The position numbers and the translations under genes are program-made. From CAJJDF01 sp965657945 (GTDB lineage: Bacteria; Bacteroidota; Bacteroidia; Flavobacteriales_D; CAJJDF01), in contig CBFHPW010000001.1 of the NCBI GenBank assembly GCA_965657945.1, positions 1 to 64,000 of the forward strand: a DNA stretch of 64,000 nt, written 5' to 3'. Positions 43,975-52,430 of the stretch are shown one piece after another. Within the stretch, counting starts at the first letter, position 1; the number at the start of each line of letters is the position of its first letter. A model generated the notes under the pieces. That model saw only the letters and a program-made list of their open reading frames with translations, had not been told where the DNA came from and ran no database searches.

Positions 43975-45704
43975 TGAGCGGAACTACAAAATTAGGTATT
44001 CAGATTCTTTCAGTAGCCATGCTGGTTTTATTGGTTAACTACATAGGCTCAAAAAAGTTTTTTAGGGTAGATCTTACCGAAGAAAAAATTCATTCACTAT
44101 CTGATAAAACGATAGAGATATTGGAAAACGACTCGTTGATTCGCGATGAATTGAGGTTTGAAGTCTATTTGGAAGGTGATTTACCTCCGGAATTAAGAAA
44201 GCTTCAGTCAGCGCTACAAGAAAAATTGAGTGAATTAAAAGCATTTGGAGGAGCCAATATTTACTATGAATTCATTGATCCAGCTGAAGATGAAACCCGC
44301 AAGAATGAGGTATATACTCAGTTGTATGAGTTCGGGTTGAAACCCACTAAAGTTAGCTCAATAATAGGAGGTACTAAAAAAGATAATTTGTTGTTTGGAG
44401 GAATTATTCTAAGAACCGTAGACAATAAAAATATCCCAATTCAAATTTTAGGTCCGAGTAACCTTGATCCAAATTCTGGTATAGCCATTCCTGTTCCAAT
44501 CGATTTGATACCCATTGAAAACCTACTAAATGATTTGGAATATCAATTGTTAGAAGGGATTTATAAGGCAGTTAGTCCCAATCGAAAGAAAATTGCATTC
44601 TTGCAGGGGCACGGAGAGCTGAAGGAGATAGAAAGGTATGATGTCACCTATGAATTATCCAAATTTCATGCGGTAGAGGATGTCACAATAAACGGAAAAA
44701 TTAATGCATTAAAAAACTATGATGCCCTAGTCGTTGCAAAACCAATTCAGCCAATTTCAGAGAAAGATAAATACATTATCGATCAATTTATCATGAAGGG
44801 AGGCAAAGTCGCTTGGCTTTTGGATATGGTTGAGGTTGATCTTGACTCACTGAACCGAAATGAAGAAACTTTTGGGTTGGAAAGAAATCTAAATGACATT
44901 GATGCTCAGTTGTTTAATTACGGTGTTAGGTTCAACAAGAATTTGCTTATTGATGTCAATTCAGCCAAAATTCCTTTGGGTGGTAATTTGTATTCTTGGT
45001 ATTATCATCCTGTTATGAATTCTTGGAGAATTAATAATTCGGTGGTAAACAATTTGGATCCAATTCGACTTAAATATGCAGGTACATTGGATTTGTTGAA
45101 AACGGAGAATGTGGTAAAAACTCCTTTGCTACAGAGTTCTGAGAATTCGATGACTTACAAAGTTCCAGTGCGTATCAATTACCAGATGATCAACTTAAAG
45201 CCTGAAGCTCTACAATACAATTCACAGCCATTTCAAACTGTAGCGGCAATGCTTTCGGGAACATTTAAATCAAGTTTTCGAAACAGATTGACCGATTCTT
45301 ATTTTAAAAATACACCTATAAAGCACAAAAATGAAAGTGTAAAAAATAGTATGCTCGTAATAAGTGATGGAGATATCATCCATGGAGCAGTAGATTCCTT
45401 CCCAAATAATAAAGGAGTGATGATTGTGCGGCCAATGAATATCAATTACGACCGTTACGATCGCTCCGCAACTTATGGGAACAAAGAGTTTTTTGTGAAC
45501 GCAATGGAAAATTTAATGGGCATTGACGATTTGATCCCATTGCGAAGTAAAACCATTACTTTGAGACCATTGGACAAAGCAAAAGTGAAGAAAGACAGAA
45601 CTTTTTGGAAAGCAATCAACGTATTCGTTCCGATTTTTGTCATGGTAGTTTTTGGTTTGATATATCATTACTTACGAAGAAGAAAATTTGCTAGAAAACA
45701 CTAA
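43974..45704 (+). CDS. gldG: Gliding motility ABC transporter substrate-binding-like subunit GldG
   Basis: 576 residues: an N-terminal membrane helix (about 8-25), then the GldG domain starting FRVDLTEEKIHSLSDKTIEI, a large periplasmic region with a thioredoxin-like/ABC-type uncharacterised fold (AFLQGHGEL, GGKVAWLLDMVEVD), and a C-terminal membrane helix followed by basic residues (YHYLRRRKFARKH). It pairs with GldF. The complex is thought to assist assembly of gliding components, though its transported substrate is unknown. Followed by outer-membrane protein genes in the same direction after 125 bases. Confidence 0.92.
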   Translation: MSGTTKLGIQILSVAMLVLLVNYIGSKKFFRVDLTEEKIHSLSDKTIEILENDSLIRDELRFEVYLEGDLPPELRKLQSALQEKLSELKAFGGANIYYEFIDPAEDETRKNEVYTQLYEFGLKPTKVSSIIGGTKKDNLLFGGIILRTVDNKNIPIQILGPSNLDPNSGIAIPVPIDLIPIENLLNDLEYQLLEGIYKAVSPNRKKIAFLQGHGELKEIERYDVTYELSKFHAVEDVTINGKINALKNYDALVVAKPIQPISEKDKYIIDQFIMKGGKVAWLLDMVEVDLDSLNRNEETFGLERNLNDIDAQLFNYGVRFNKNLLIDVNSAKIPLGGNLYSWYYHPVMNSWRINNSVVNNLDPIRLKYAGTLDLLKTENVVKTPLLQSSENSMTYKVPVRINYQMINLKPEALQYNSQPFQTVAAMLSGTFKSSFRNRLTDSYFKNTPIKHKNESVKNSMLVISDGDIIHGAVDSFPNNKGVMIVRPMNINYDRYDRSATYGNKEFFVNAMENLMGIDDLIPLRSKTITLRPLDKAKVKKDRTFWKAINVFVPIFVMVVFGLIYHYLRRRKFARKH

Positions 45705-45829
45705 AATTGTTTCTTTTTTTCTCTCTCTCTTTGGTTATCCGAAAGACAGAAAAGTACTTAGCCATAGTTAAGCCTAGCTTTTCTTTTCAGAACTACTCAT
45801 TTGGGTTATATTGATCAAAATAGCTCCCA

Positions 45830-46636
45830 ATGAAAAAGCTTTTATTTCTTTTCTGTTTGTTTCCTTTTTTTTTCTCAGCGGGAAATAACAATCTACCAGT
45901 TGGAGGAAGAGCAACTGCAATGGGAAATACAGGTCTTTGTATTGCTGATGTGTGGGCAATACGATTCAATCAAGCTGCCTTGGCCAATATAGAAGATCTT
46001 AGTTTCGGTGCTTCCTACGAAAGTAGATTTTTACTCAAATCGCTTGGAGTGCAATCGTTGGCAGTTGCCATTCCAGTGAAGCGAGGAGCCTTTGGATTTA
46101 ATTATACAGGCTTTGGTGATAAGATGTACCGTGAATCTAAAATTGGATTGGGTTACGGTATCAAATTATCCGAAAAGGTGAATCTGGGAATTCGATTGAA
46201 TTACCATTCTTTAAATTTGGGTAATAATTATGGTCGAACTCAGAATTTGACTTTTGAAATCGGTTTTTTAGCTAAACCATCAAAAAATATTCAAATAGGT
46301 TTTCATTTGTTTAATCCCACTCAAACCAAATTAAATGATTACCAAAATGAGGAAATTCCTGTCATAATGAATCTGGGATTGGCCTACAAGTTTTCAGATA
46401 AAGTGACTGGAAATATAGAGGTAGAAAAAGACATTGATTTACCCTTTTCAGTCAAGGTTGGTTTGGAGTATTTTCCGCTAGAGAACCTGTTTTTACGAGC
46501 AGGGATTGTGACCAGTCCCTCCATGCCTACAATAGGTTTTGGGGTGGCAAAAGGAAATTTTAAACTTGATTTTTCCTCTTCGTTTCATCCTTCCCTAGGA
46601 ATTACTCCATCTCTGGGATTACGCTATACAATGTAA
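45830..46636 (+). CDS. PorV/PorQ-like outer-membrane barrel protein
   Basis: 268 residues with a signal peptide (MKKLLFLFCLFPFFFSAG). The N-terminal mark LPVGGRATAMGNTGLCIADVW followed by FNQAALAN is that of the PorV/PorQ (UPF0164) family, related to FadL. The rest is antiparallel strands ending in LRYTM. PorV and PorQ take part in T9SS export and surface attachment of cargo. At 268 residues this member is shorter than PorV (about 380) and closer to PorQ-like proteins. Which of the two roles it has cannot be told. The next gene starts 3 bases downstream, in the same transcript. Confidence 0.75.
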   Translation: MKKLLFLFCLFPFFFSAGNNNLPVGGRATAMGNTGLCIADVWAIRFNQAALANIEDLSFGASYESRFLLKSLGVQSLAVAIPVKRGAFGFNYTGFGDKMYRESKIGLGYGIKLSEKVNLGIRLNYHSLNLGNNYGRTQNLTFEIGFLAKPSKNIQIGFHLFNPTQTKLNDYQNEEIPVIMNLGLAYKFSDKVTGNIEVEKDIDLPFSVKVGLEYFPLENLFLRAGIVTSPSMPTIGFGVAKGNFKLDFSSSFHPSLGITPSLGLRYTM

Positions 46637-46639
46637 TCA

Positions 46640-48715
46640 ATGAATTGGAAAATATACATATCGTTTTGCTTGCTCTGGATTACGTCAGATGTGTACACTC
46701 AAACCAAGTCAGAGGAGAAAATTGAAATCATTGAGCAAAGAATAGAATACATTGGAGGAGACAATGAAAGCATTGATTATTCTACTTTGTTCGATAATCT
46801 ATATTACTATTACGACCATCCCGTTAATTTAAATAGCCCAAAACAGATAGATGTGTTGTTGGAGCTTGGATTATTGTCAGAAATACAAGTAGTGAATCTG
46901 AGAAAACACATCGAAACGAATGGTAAATTAATGACCATTTATGAATTGCAATCCGTTGAAATGTTTGATTTAGTTACGATTCGAACTATTCTTCCCTTTT
47001 CTGTTGTGTCATCCGAATTGTTTACACCAAACGTTACTTTCAAAGAAATAATGAAAAACAGCTCGAATGAATTGTACATTAGAAATATAAGGGATATTCA
47101 AGAGAAGAAAGGTTATTCTGCGAAAGAAAATGAGGATGATACCCGCTACCTAGGCAGTCCAGATAAGTTATTTGTTCGCTATCGATTCAGATATTTGAAT
47201 AAAATAAGTGCGGGAATAACAGGAGAAAAAGATCAGGGTGAACAATTTTTTAGAGGCAATCAAAAACAAGGATTTGATTATTATTCTGCCCATTTTTTTC
47301 TCAAAGATTTCGGAAGGCTAAAGGCAATGGCTATGGGTGATTATCACTTTCAGGTAGGACAAGGACTTACACTTTGGAGTGGTTTGGCTTTTGGAAAATC
47401 AGTAGATATAAGCACAGTAAAACGAAATGCTGTAGGGATAAGGCACTATGCTTCAGCTGATGAGAATAATTTTTTGAGAGGAGGTGCAGCCACTTTTGCT
47501 ATCACAAAGAACATACAGCTTTCTGCTTTTTACTCCCGAAAACGGCTGGATGCAAACATTACCGATACCTTGGATAATGTGACCAACGAAGTGGCATTTT
47601 CTTCCCTCCAAAATAGCGGGTTTCACAGAACAAACGCTGAGTTTGAGAATAAAGATGCTATTCTTGAAACTCATTTTGGGGGTAGAATAGAATTTGTAGG
47701 TTCTGCCCTGAGAATTGGCGGAACTGGTTTTGCCTCGCGTTACGGTGGAGAATTTGATAGGAAATTGAGTTTTTACAATCAATTCGAATTTTCTTCCAAT
47801 CAAAATTTTGTAGCTGGAGTTGATTACAATTACGTAGTACGAAATTTTAATTTTTTTGGAGAGTTCTCCAGAAGTCAAAATGGAGGCGTAGCTCATGTGA
47901 ATGGTGTACTAGTATCTTTAGATTCTAGATTGTCAGTCACTCTCTTGTATCGAAATTATGGAAAGGATTACCAAAACTTACTAAGTAATGGATTGGCGGA
48001 AAGTAGCAATTCTTGGAATGAAAAAGGCATGTTTATGGGCTTGGAGGCAAAACTTAATAAAAGTTTTACACTCACTGGTTCTATGGATTTTTTTACATTT
48101 CCGTGGATGCGGTTCCAATCTTATTCACCCAATTCTGGTGGTAAAGAGTTTATTACTCAATTGAGCTACAGAAAGTCAAGAAATTTCAATGTATATTTTA
48201 GATTCAGAAGACAGGAAAGACAAGTGAATAATAGCCAAATAGAGAGTCCGATTTATCAACTTACTCAGGAGTCTAGAACCAATTATCGGGTAAATGTTTC
48301 AATGAAAATTACGGATTATTTAAGTTTAAGAAATAGAGTGGAAGTGACGGAATACAAAAAAGGGAATACAGACTCCGAATTTGGTTTTTTGGCTTACCAA
48401 GATGTAGTAGTTAAACCTAAATCAAAATCCTATTCCTTTACTGCCCGCTTTGCATTGTTTGATGCAGAGTCTTTCAATGCCAGAATTTATGCTTACGAAA
48501 ATGATGTGTTGTATTACTTCTACATCCCTGCCTACTACAAAGTGGGTTCCAGATTTTACCTTACTGCTCGATACAAGTATCGAAAGAAATTTGATTTTTG
48601 GATTCGCTATGGAGTTTGGAATTATCGAAATGAAGAAGTGATATTAAGCGGATTGGAGGAAATTAAGGGAAACATTCGTTCCGATGTAAAAGTAGTTTTT
48701 AGGTATCTGTTTTAA
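46640..48715 (+). CDS. Helix-hairpin-helix protein with outer-membrane barrel
   Basis: 691 residues: signal peptide (about 1-20), a region with ComEA-like helix-hairpin-helix motifs (about 55-110: LNSPKQIDVLLELGLLSEIQ and a second copy near GKLMTIYELQSVEMFDLVTI), then about 550 residues of amphipathic strands with many Y/F/R ends, ending VVFRYLF. The combination occurs widely in Bacteroidota as 'helix-hairpin-helix domain-containing protein'. In ComEA the HhH motif binds DNA. Here it lies outside the inner membrane next to a barrel, which suggests DNA or nucleotide handling at the surface, but this is inference. Coupled to the PorV/Q-like gene. Confidence 0.75.
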   Translation: MNWKIYISFCLLWITSDVYTQTKSEEKIEIIEQRIEYIGGDNESIDYSTLFDNLYYYYDHPVNLNSPKQIDVLLELGLLSEIQVVNLRKHIETNGKLMTIYELQSVEMFDLVTIRTILPFSVVSSELFTPNVTFKEIMKNSSNELYIRNIRDIQEKKGYSAKENEDDTRYLGSPDKLFVRYRFRYLNKISAGITGEKDQGEQFFRGNQKQGFDYYSAHFFLKDFGRLKAMAMGDYHFQVGQGLTLWSGLAFGKSVDISTVKRNAVGIRHYASADENNFLRGGAATFAITKNIQLSAFYSRKRLDANITDTLDNVTNEVAFSSLQNSGFHRTNAEFENKDAILETHFGGRIEFVGSALRIGGTGFASRYGGEFDRKLSFYNQFEFSSNQNFVAGVDYNYVVRNFNFFGEFSRSQNGGVAHVNGVLVSLDSRLSVTLLYRNYGKDYQNLLSNGLAESSNSWNEKGMFMGLEAKLNKSFTLTGSMDFFTFPWMRFQSYSPNSGGKEFITQLSYRKSRNFNVYFRFRRQERQVNNSQIESPIYQLTQESRTNYRVNVSMKITDYLSLRNRVEVTEYKKGNTDSEFGFLAYQDVVVKPKSKSYSFTARFALFDAESFNARIYAYENDVLYYFYIPAYYKVGSRFYLTARYKYRKKFDFWIRYGVWNYRNEEVILSGLEEIKGNIRSDVKVVFRYLF

Positions 48716-48769
48716 GCTTTTTACTATTTTTTCTTCTACATTTACAACACAAGATAAGACAAACCGATT

Positions 48770-48934
48770 ATGTTAAAAAAAATAATGTACTACCTCAATC
48801 CTAAAACATTGTTTCAAAAAGAGGATTCGGAAAATCTGAATGCTTCTCACAAAACAATGCAAGGTATAAATCGAATTTCTATCTATTTATTTCTTTTTTG
48901 TGTCATCCTTATTGTGCTCAAATATTTGAAATAA
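48770..48934 (+). CDS. Very small inner-membrane protein (DUF6728-like)
   Basis: 54 residues starting MLKKIMYYLNPKTLFQKED and ending with one membrane helix after GINRISIYLFLFCVILIVL. The layout (short basic start, polar middle, NRIS before a single C-terminal helix) matches short Bacteroidota proteins I recall as DUF6728. Function is unknown. It stops 1 base before the convergent stop of the membrane MutS-like gene. The coding call rests on the motif and the clean frame. Confidence 0.65.
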   Translation: MLKKIMYYLNPKTLFQKEDSENLNASHKTMQGINRISIYLFLFCVILIVLKYLK

Positions 48935-48935
48935 A

Positions 48936-50735
48936 TTAATCAGTAATCCCCATTTTCTTCATAAGAAATTCGGCATTCATATTGGAGCATATTCCATCTT
49001 TGAGCTTGTAATCGAATACGAGCTGGTCGTTTTCAATTTCTACATCAAAATAGCAGTTTTGTATTTGTTTTGGGAATTCCTCTTTGAGAGAACAAAGGGA
49101 TAAGTCATGTGTCGCTATTATTCCTGCGACCTGATATTTTAAAATTTGTTTCACAAATTTTTTAGAACCTTTCGCCTTGTCTATTGAGTTTGTTCCTTTT
49201 AATATTTCATCTAATATCACAAAAAGCTCTTCCCCAGTTTTTAGTTGTTCTACAATGGCTTGAAGTCTTTTTAATTCAGAATAAAAATAGGATTCATTGT
49301 TTTTCAACGAATCAGAGGTTCTCATGCTCGAAAATAAAGGAATTGGCTTGAAAATAAATTGATTAGCACAGACAGGTGCTCCACAATTAGCAAGAATTAA
49401 GTTTATTCCAATAGCTCTAAGAAACGTACTTTTTCCTGCCATGTTGGCTCCTGTAATAATGACAAACTCATGTAGATTTTCTGTGCTGAAATCATTGGGA
49501 ATTCTTGTTTTTTCAGACAAAAGAGGATGAGCTAGTCCCGTGGTTTTTATTACCTCATTGGAGGATGTTTTTGGATAGCAGTAAGCCGGATTATTAAACG
49601 AGTAGGTTGCAAGACTTAAGTAGGTTTCCATTTTATGAACAACCTCAAACCAAGGAGCTAAATTCGATTCGTTTTTTTTGAGCCAATGTTTTAACCGAAA
49701 CAAGTAATGTAAATCCCACATGAAAAGAGCATTCATTATGATAGCAAAGACGGGATTACTTCGGTTGTCTAGCTGTTGGGCTAATTTTGCTAACTGGCCT
49801 ATTTCTTCAGATGCAATTATTTTTCCGCATGTTAATTTTTGTTGTAATTCTTTCAGGATCAAAGCTTCGAAGGATTGATTTTCGATCAGTTCAGTAAGTT
49901 CTACGTTTTGCTGCAATACGGGAAGGAATTGAGATATGTTTGAATGCTGCTGATTAATCAATTTTAGTTTTTTTCCAACAAGACCAAGGGGTAAGGCAGA
50001 GGTGAAAATAGCCAACCCCCATGGAATAAAATGAAAGTAAGCCAAGAGTAAAACTGAGCACATGACTACCGGAATTCCCCACAAAATGAACTTCCATAGT
50101 GAGGGGCGCTCGAAACCAAAAATTTCCTTTTCCTTCCAGGAGGAAACTAGTTTTTCGTTTTTTTCTTTTACCGAATATATTTTTCCTTTAGCTCGAAATT
50201 CTTCTCGCCAATCAAGCTTGTCTGCCAATTCAGCTATTCCTTGTTGTCTTTCATGAATCTGATGAATAGAGGAAAAAGGATGATTTAACAAGTTAGCTAA
50301 TTCTTTTTCTGATTCGTAGGAGCTTGTTCTGTTAATGGATTGGAAGAGCGATCGTTCTCCGAACAGATCTAAATCATGAGAAAAATTATGGTTCGAATCA
50401 ATAAAACTAACTCCGTTTCCAAATCCAGAAAAATCAGACTGCAGGTATTCGAGCTCTTCTCTGTTTGCAATTATTTTATGTTGAATGAGGAACAACGCCT
50501 CATTTGATTTTTTGTTTTTCTTTAACAAGAGTCCAAATGCCACTGCTGGAAGAATCAATATCCACAAGATTTCCCCAGAATTTTTGTAAACGGAAATTGC
50601 AATGAGTACAAACATTATCAGAAAACTAATAATTCTTCCGATTAGGATTAATTTTAAAACAGATTCTTGTTTTTTTTCTAGTTCGGAAAGTGCTTCTATC
50701 CGAATTTCGTAATGGGTTTTTCTGGTCTCTTTCAT
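48936..50735 (-). CDS. Membrane-anchored MutS-like ATPase
   Basis: 599 residues. Two membrane helices lie near the N-terminus (about 27-48 and 54-71) and two more near 212-250. A MutS core-like helical region (about 280-400) follows, then the MutS domain V ATPase with GANMAGKSTFLRAIG (near 430), SYFYSELKRLQ, ILDEILKGTNS and ATHDLSL. The mismatch-reading and connector domains are absent. It therefore should not do mismatch repair. The family ('MutS-related protein') is found in Bacteroidota next to envelope genes and has no settled role. Convergent, with 1 base between stops, to the small membrane protein gene. Confidence 0.85.
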   Translation of the reverse strand: MKETRKTHYEIRIEALSELEKKQESVLKLILIGRIISFLIMFVLIAISVYKNSGEILWILILPAVAFGLLLKKNKKSNEALFLIQHKIIANREELEYLQSDFSGFGNGVSFIDSNHNFSHDLDLFGERSLFQSINRTSSYESEKELANLLNHPFSSIHQIHERQQGIAELADKLDWREEFRAKGKIYSVKEKNEKLVSSWKEKEIFGFERPSLWKFILWGIPVVMCSVLLLAYFHFIPWGLAIFTSALPLGLVGKKLKLINQQHSNISQFLPVLQQNVELTELIENQSFEALILKELQQKLTCGKIIASEEIGQLAKLAQQLDNRSNPVFAIIMNALFMWDLHYLFRLKHWLKKNESNLAPWFEVVHKMETYLSLATYSFNNPAYCYPKTSSNEVIKTTGLAHPLLSEKTRIPNDFSTENLHEFVIITGANMAGKSTFLRAIGINLILANCGAPVCANQFIFKPIPLFSSMRTSDSLKNNESYFYSELKRLQAIVEQLKTGEELFVILDEILKGTNSIDKAKGSKKFVKQILKYQVAGIIATHDLSLCSLKEEFPKQIQNCYFDVEIENDQLVFDYKLKDGICSNMNAEFLMKKMGITD

Positions 50736-50869
50736 TGTGGTAAAGTTAATGGAAATCGATAGTTTTATTTTAAAATAGCTTGGATATTATTGGTTGTTGA
50801 TAACAATAAAATTTAACAATTTGCATACTATTTGTGAAAACCTTAATTTCGAAAAAACAGAACTTATTT

Positions 50870-52207
50870 ATGAAAAAAATTGCAATTTTAGGGGCAGGTA
50901 GATCATCCTCAAGTCTCATTCGATATCTGTCAGATCAAGCTAAGCAAAACAATTGGTTACTTAGAGTATGTGATATGGATTTGCAAATGGCAGAAAGTAA
51001 AATTTCAAATCACAATCATGCTGAGGCTGCACAATTTGATGTATTTGATAAAGAACAAGTGAAACGAGAAATTTCAAATGCAGATTTAATTGTTTCAATG
51101 TTGCCTGCAAGCTTTCATATTCATGTTATTGAAGAAGCTATTCGTCAGAAAAAAAATGTGGTAACCCCATCTTATATTTCTCCAGAAGTAAAAGCTTTGG
51201 ATTCTGCAGCCAAGGAGGCTGGAGTGCTCATTATGAATGAATTAGGAGTGGATCCTGGAATTGATCACATGAGTGCAATGAAATTAATCAATGAGATTAA
51301 AGAGGATGGAGGGGAAATACTAAATTTTGAATCGTTTACGGGAGGATTGGTAGCTCCAGAAAGTGACAACAATCCCTGGAATTATAAATTTACCTGGAAT
51401 CCGAGAAACGTTGTTGTTGCAGGTCAGGGAGGTTGTGCCAAGTTTATAGAAGAGAAGCGATTTAAATACATACCCTACAACAAATTATTTAGAAGAACTG
51501 AGTTTATCGATATAGATGGTTTTGGAAAGTTTGAAGGAATAGCCAACAGAGATTCACTGAAATACCAGTCGGTGTATGGATTGGAAAATATCAATACAAT
51601 TTACAGAGGTACATTGCGTAGAGTTGGTTTTTCAAGAGCTTGGGATGTGTTTGTTCAGATTGGAGCAACCGATGACAGTTATACCATGGAGAATACCGAG
51701 GAAATGACTTACCGTGATTTCATTAATTCTTTCTTAGCTTACAGTCCGTCAGATTCAGTCGAGTTAAAGTTGCGGCATTACCTAAAAATTGAGCAAGACG
51801 ATACGTTATGGGAAAAGTTGGTGTGGTTAGGTATATTTGAAGAGACGAAAGTGGGGCTAAAGAATGCTACACCAGCTCAAATTCTTCAAAAAATATTGGA
51901 AGAAAAATGGTCGCTTGAGCCTGAAGACAAAGATATGATTGTGATGTGGCACAAGCTTATTTACAAGAATAATTCTGGCGAAACCAAAGAAATTCATTCG
52001 AGTATGGTCTCCATTGGTGAAGACCAAACCTATACAGCCATGAGTAATACAGTTGGCTTGCCTGTGGGGATTTGTTGTAAATTAATCTTGAACGGAACTA
52101 TCAATTCAACGGGAGTTGATTTGCCTATTTCTAAACAGTATTACGAACCCATCCTGGAAGAATTAAAAGCGTACGACATTTCTTTTAATGAAAAGGAGGT
52201 GAAATAA
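50870..52207 (+). CDS. Saccharopine dehydrogenase family protein (LYS9-like)
   Basis: 445 residues from the ATG at 50870 (MKKIAILGAGRSSSSLIRYL). A GTG 36 bases upstream is less likely. The Rossmann motif GAGRSSSSLI is at the start, the strand VSMLPASFHIHVIEEAI and NELGVDPGIDHMSA follow, with SFTGGLVAPESDNNPWNYKF typical of bacterial LYS9-type saccharopine reductases. By family it interconverts saccharopine with aminoadipate semialdehyde and glutamate, so a role in lysine breakdown is likely. No other lysine-pathway gene is adjacent. Single gene, divergent from the membrane MutS relative. Confidence 0.85.
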   Translation: MKKIAILGAGRSSSSLIRYLSDQAKQNNWLLRVCDMDLQMAESKISNHNHAEAAQFDVFDKEQVKREISNADLIVSMLPASFHIHVIEEAIRQKKNVVTPSYISPEVKALDSAAKEAGVLIMNELGVDPGIDHMSAMKLINEIKEDGGEILNFESFTGGLVAPESDNNPWNYKFTWNPRNVVVAGQGGCAKFIEEKRFKYIPYNKLFRRTEFIDIDGFGKFEGIANRDSLKYQSVYGLENINTIYRGTLRRVGFSRAWDVFVQIGATDDSYTMENTEEMTYRDFINSFLAYSPSDSVELKLRHYLKIEQDDTLWEKLVWLGIFEETKVGLKNATPAQILQKILEEKWSLEPEDKDMIVMWHKLIYKNNSGETKEIHSSMVSIGEDQTYTAMSNTVGLPVGICCKLILNGTINSTGVDLPISKQYYEPILEELKAYDISFNEKEVK

Positions 52208-52381
52208 CAAGTCCAACCACCCTTCGATACATTCCTCCTCAAGTCGGAATACTCAGGGTTCTGTTTATCGTAATTTGCGGGTTGAGTGAATTTTTCCTGA
52301 AAGAGTGATTGTACCATAATTCAATATAGAAAGGGCCTTCCAAAAAGTTGAAAACTTGTCTAAAACCAACTTCAAATTAAG

Positions 52382-52412
52382 TTGTCAAAACGTGTACTTA
52401 CATGTATTTTTG
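52382..52412 (+). promoter_or_regulatory. Promoter of mutL
   Basis: TTG at 52382-52384, a 20-base spacer and TATTTTTG at 52405-52412 match the Bacteroidota consensus well. The mutL ATG (52431) is 18 bases beyond. The remaining gap 52208-52381 shows no further gene. Confidence 0.75.
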
Positions 52413-52430
52413 GGGTAGTAAAAAACACAC

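Noticed and set aside
45705..45829. CT-rich stretch after gldG as a regulatory RNA or terminator
   Set aside because: No stable hairpin with a T-tract and no known riboswitch pattern could be recognised.
52208..52381. Possible small gene or repeat element between the saccharopine dehydrogenase and mutL genes
   Set aside because: No open frame with a plausible start and no repeat copy elsewhere in the window was found. Only the mutL promoter downstream is supported.
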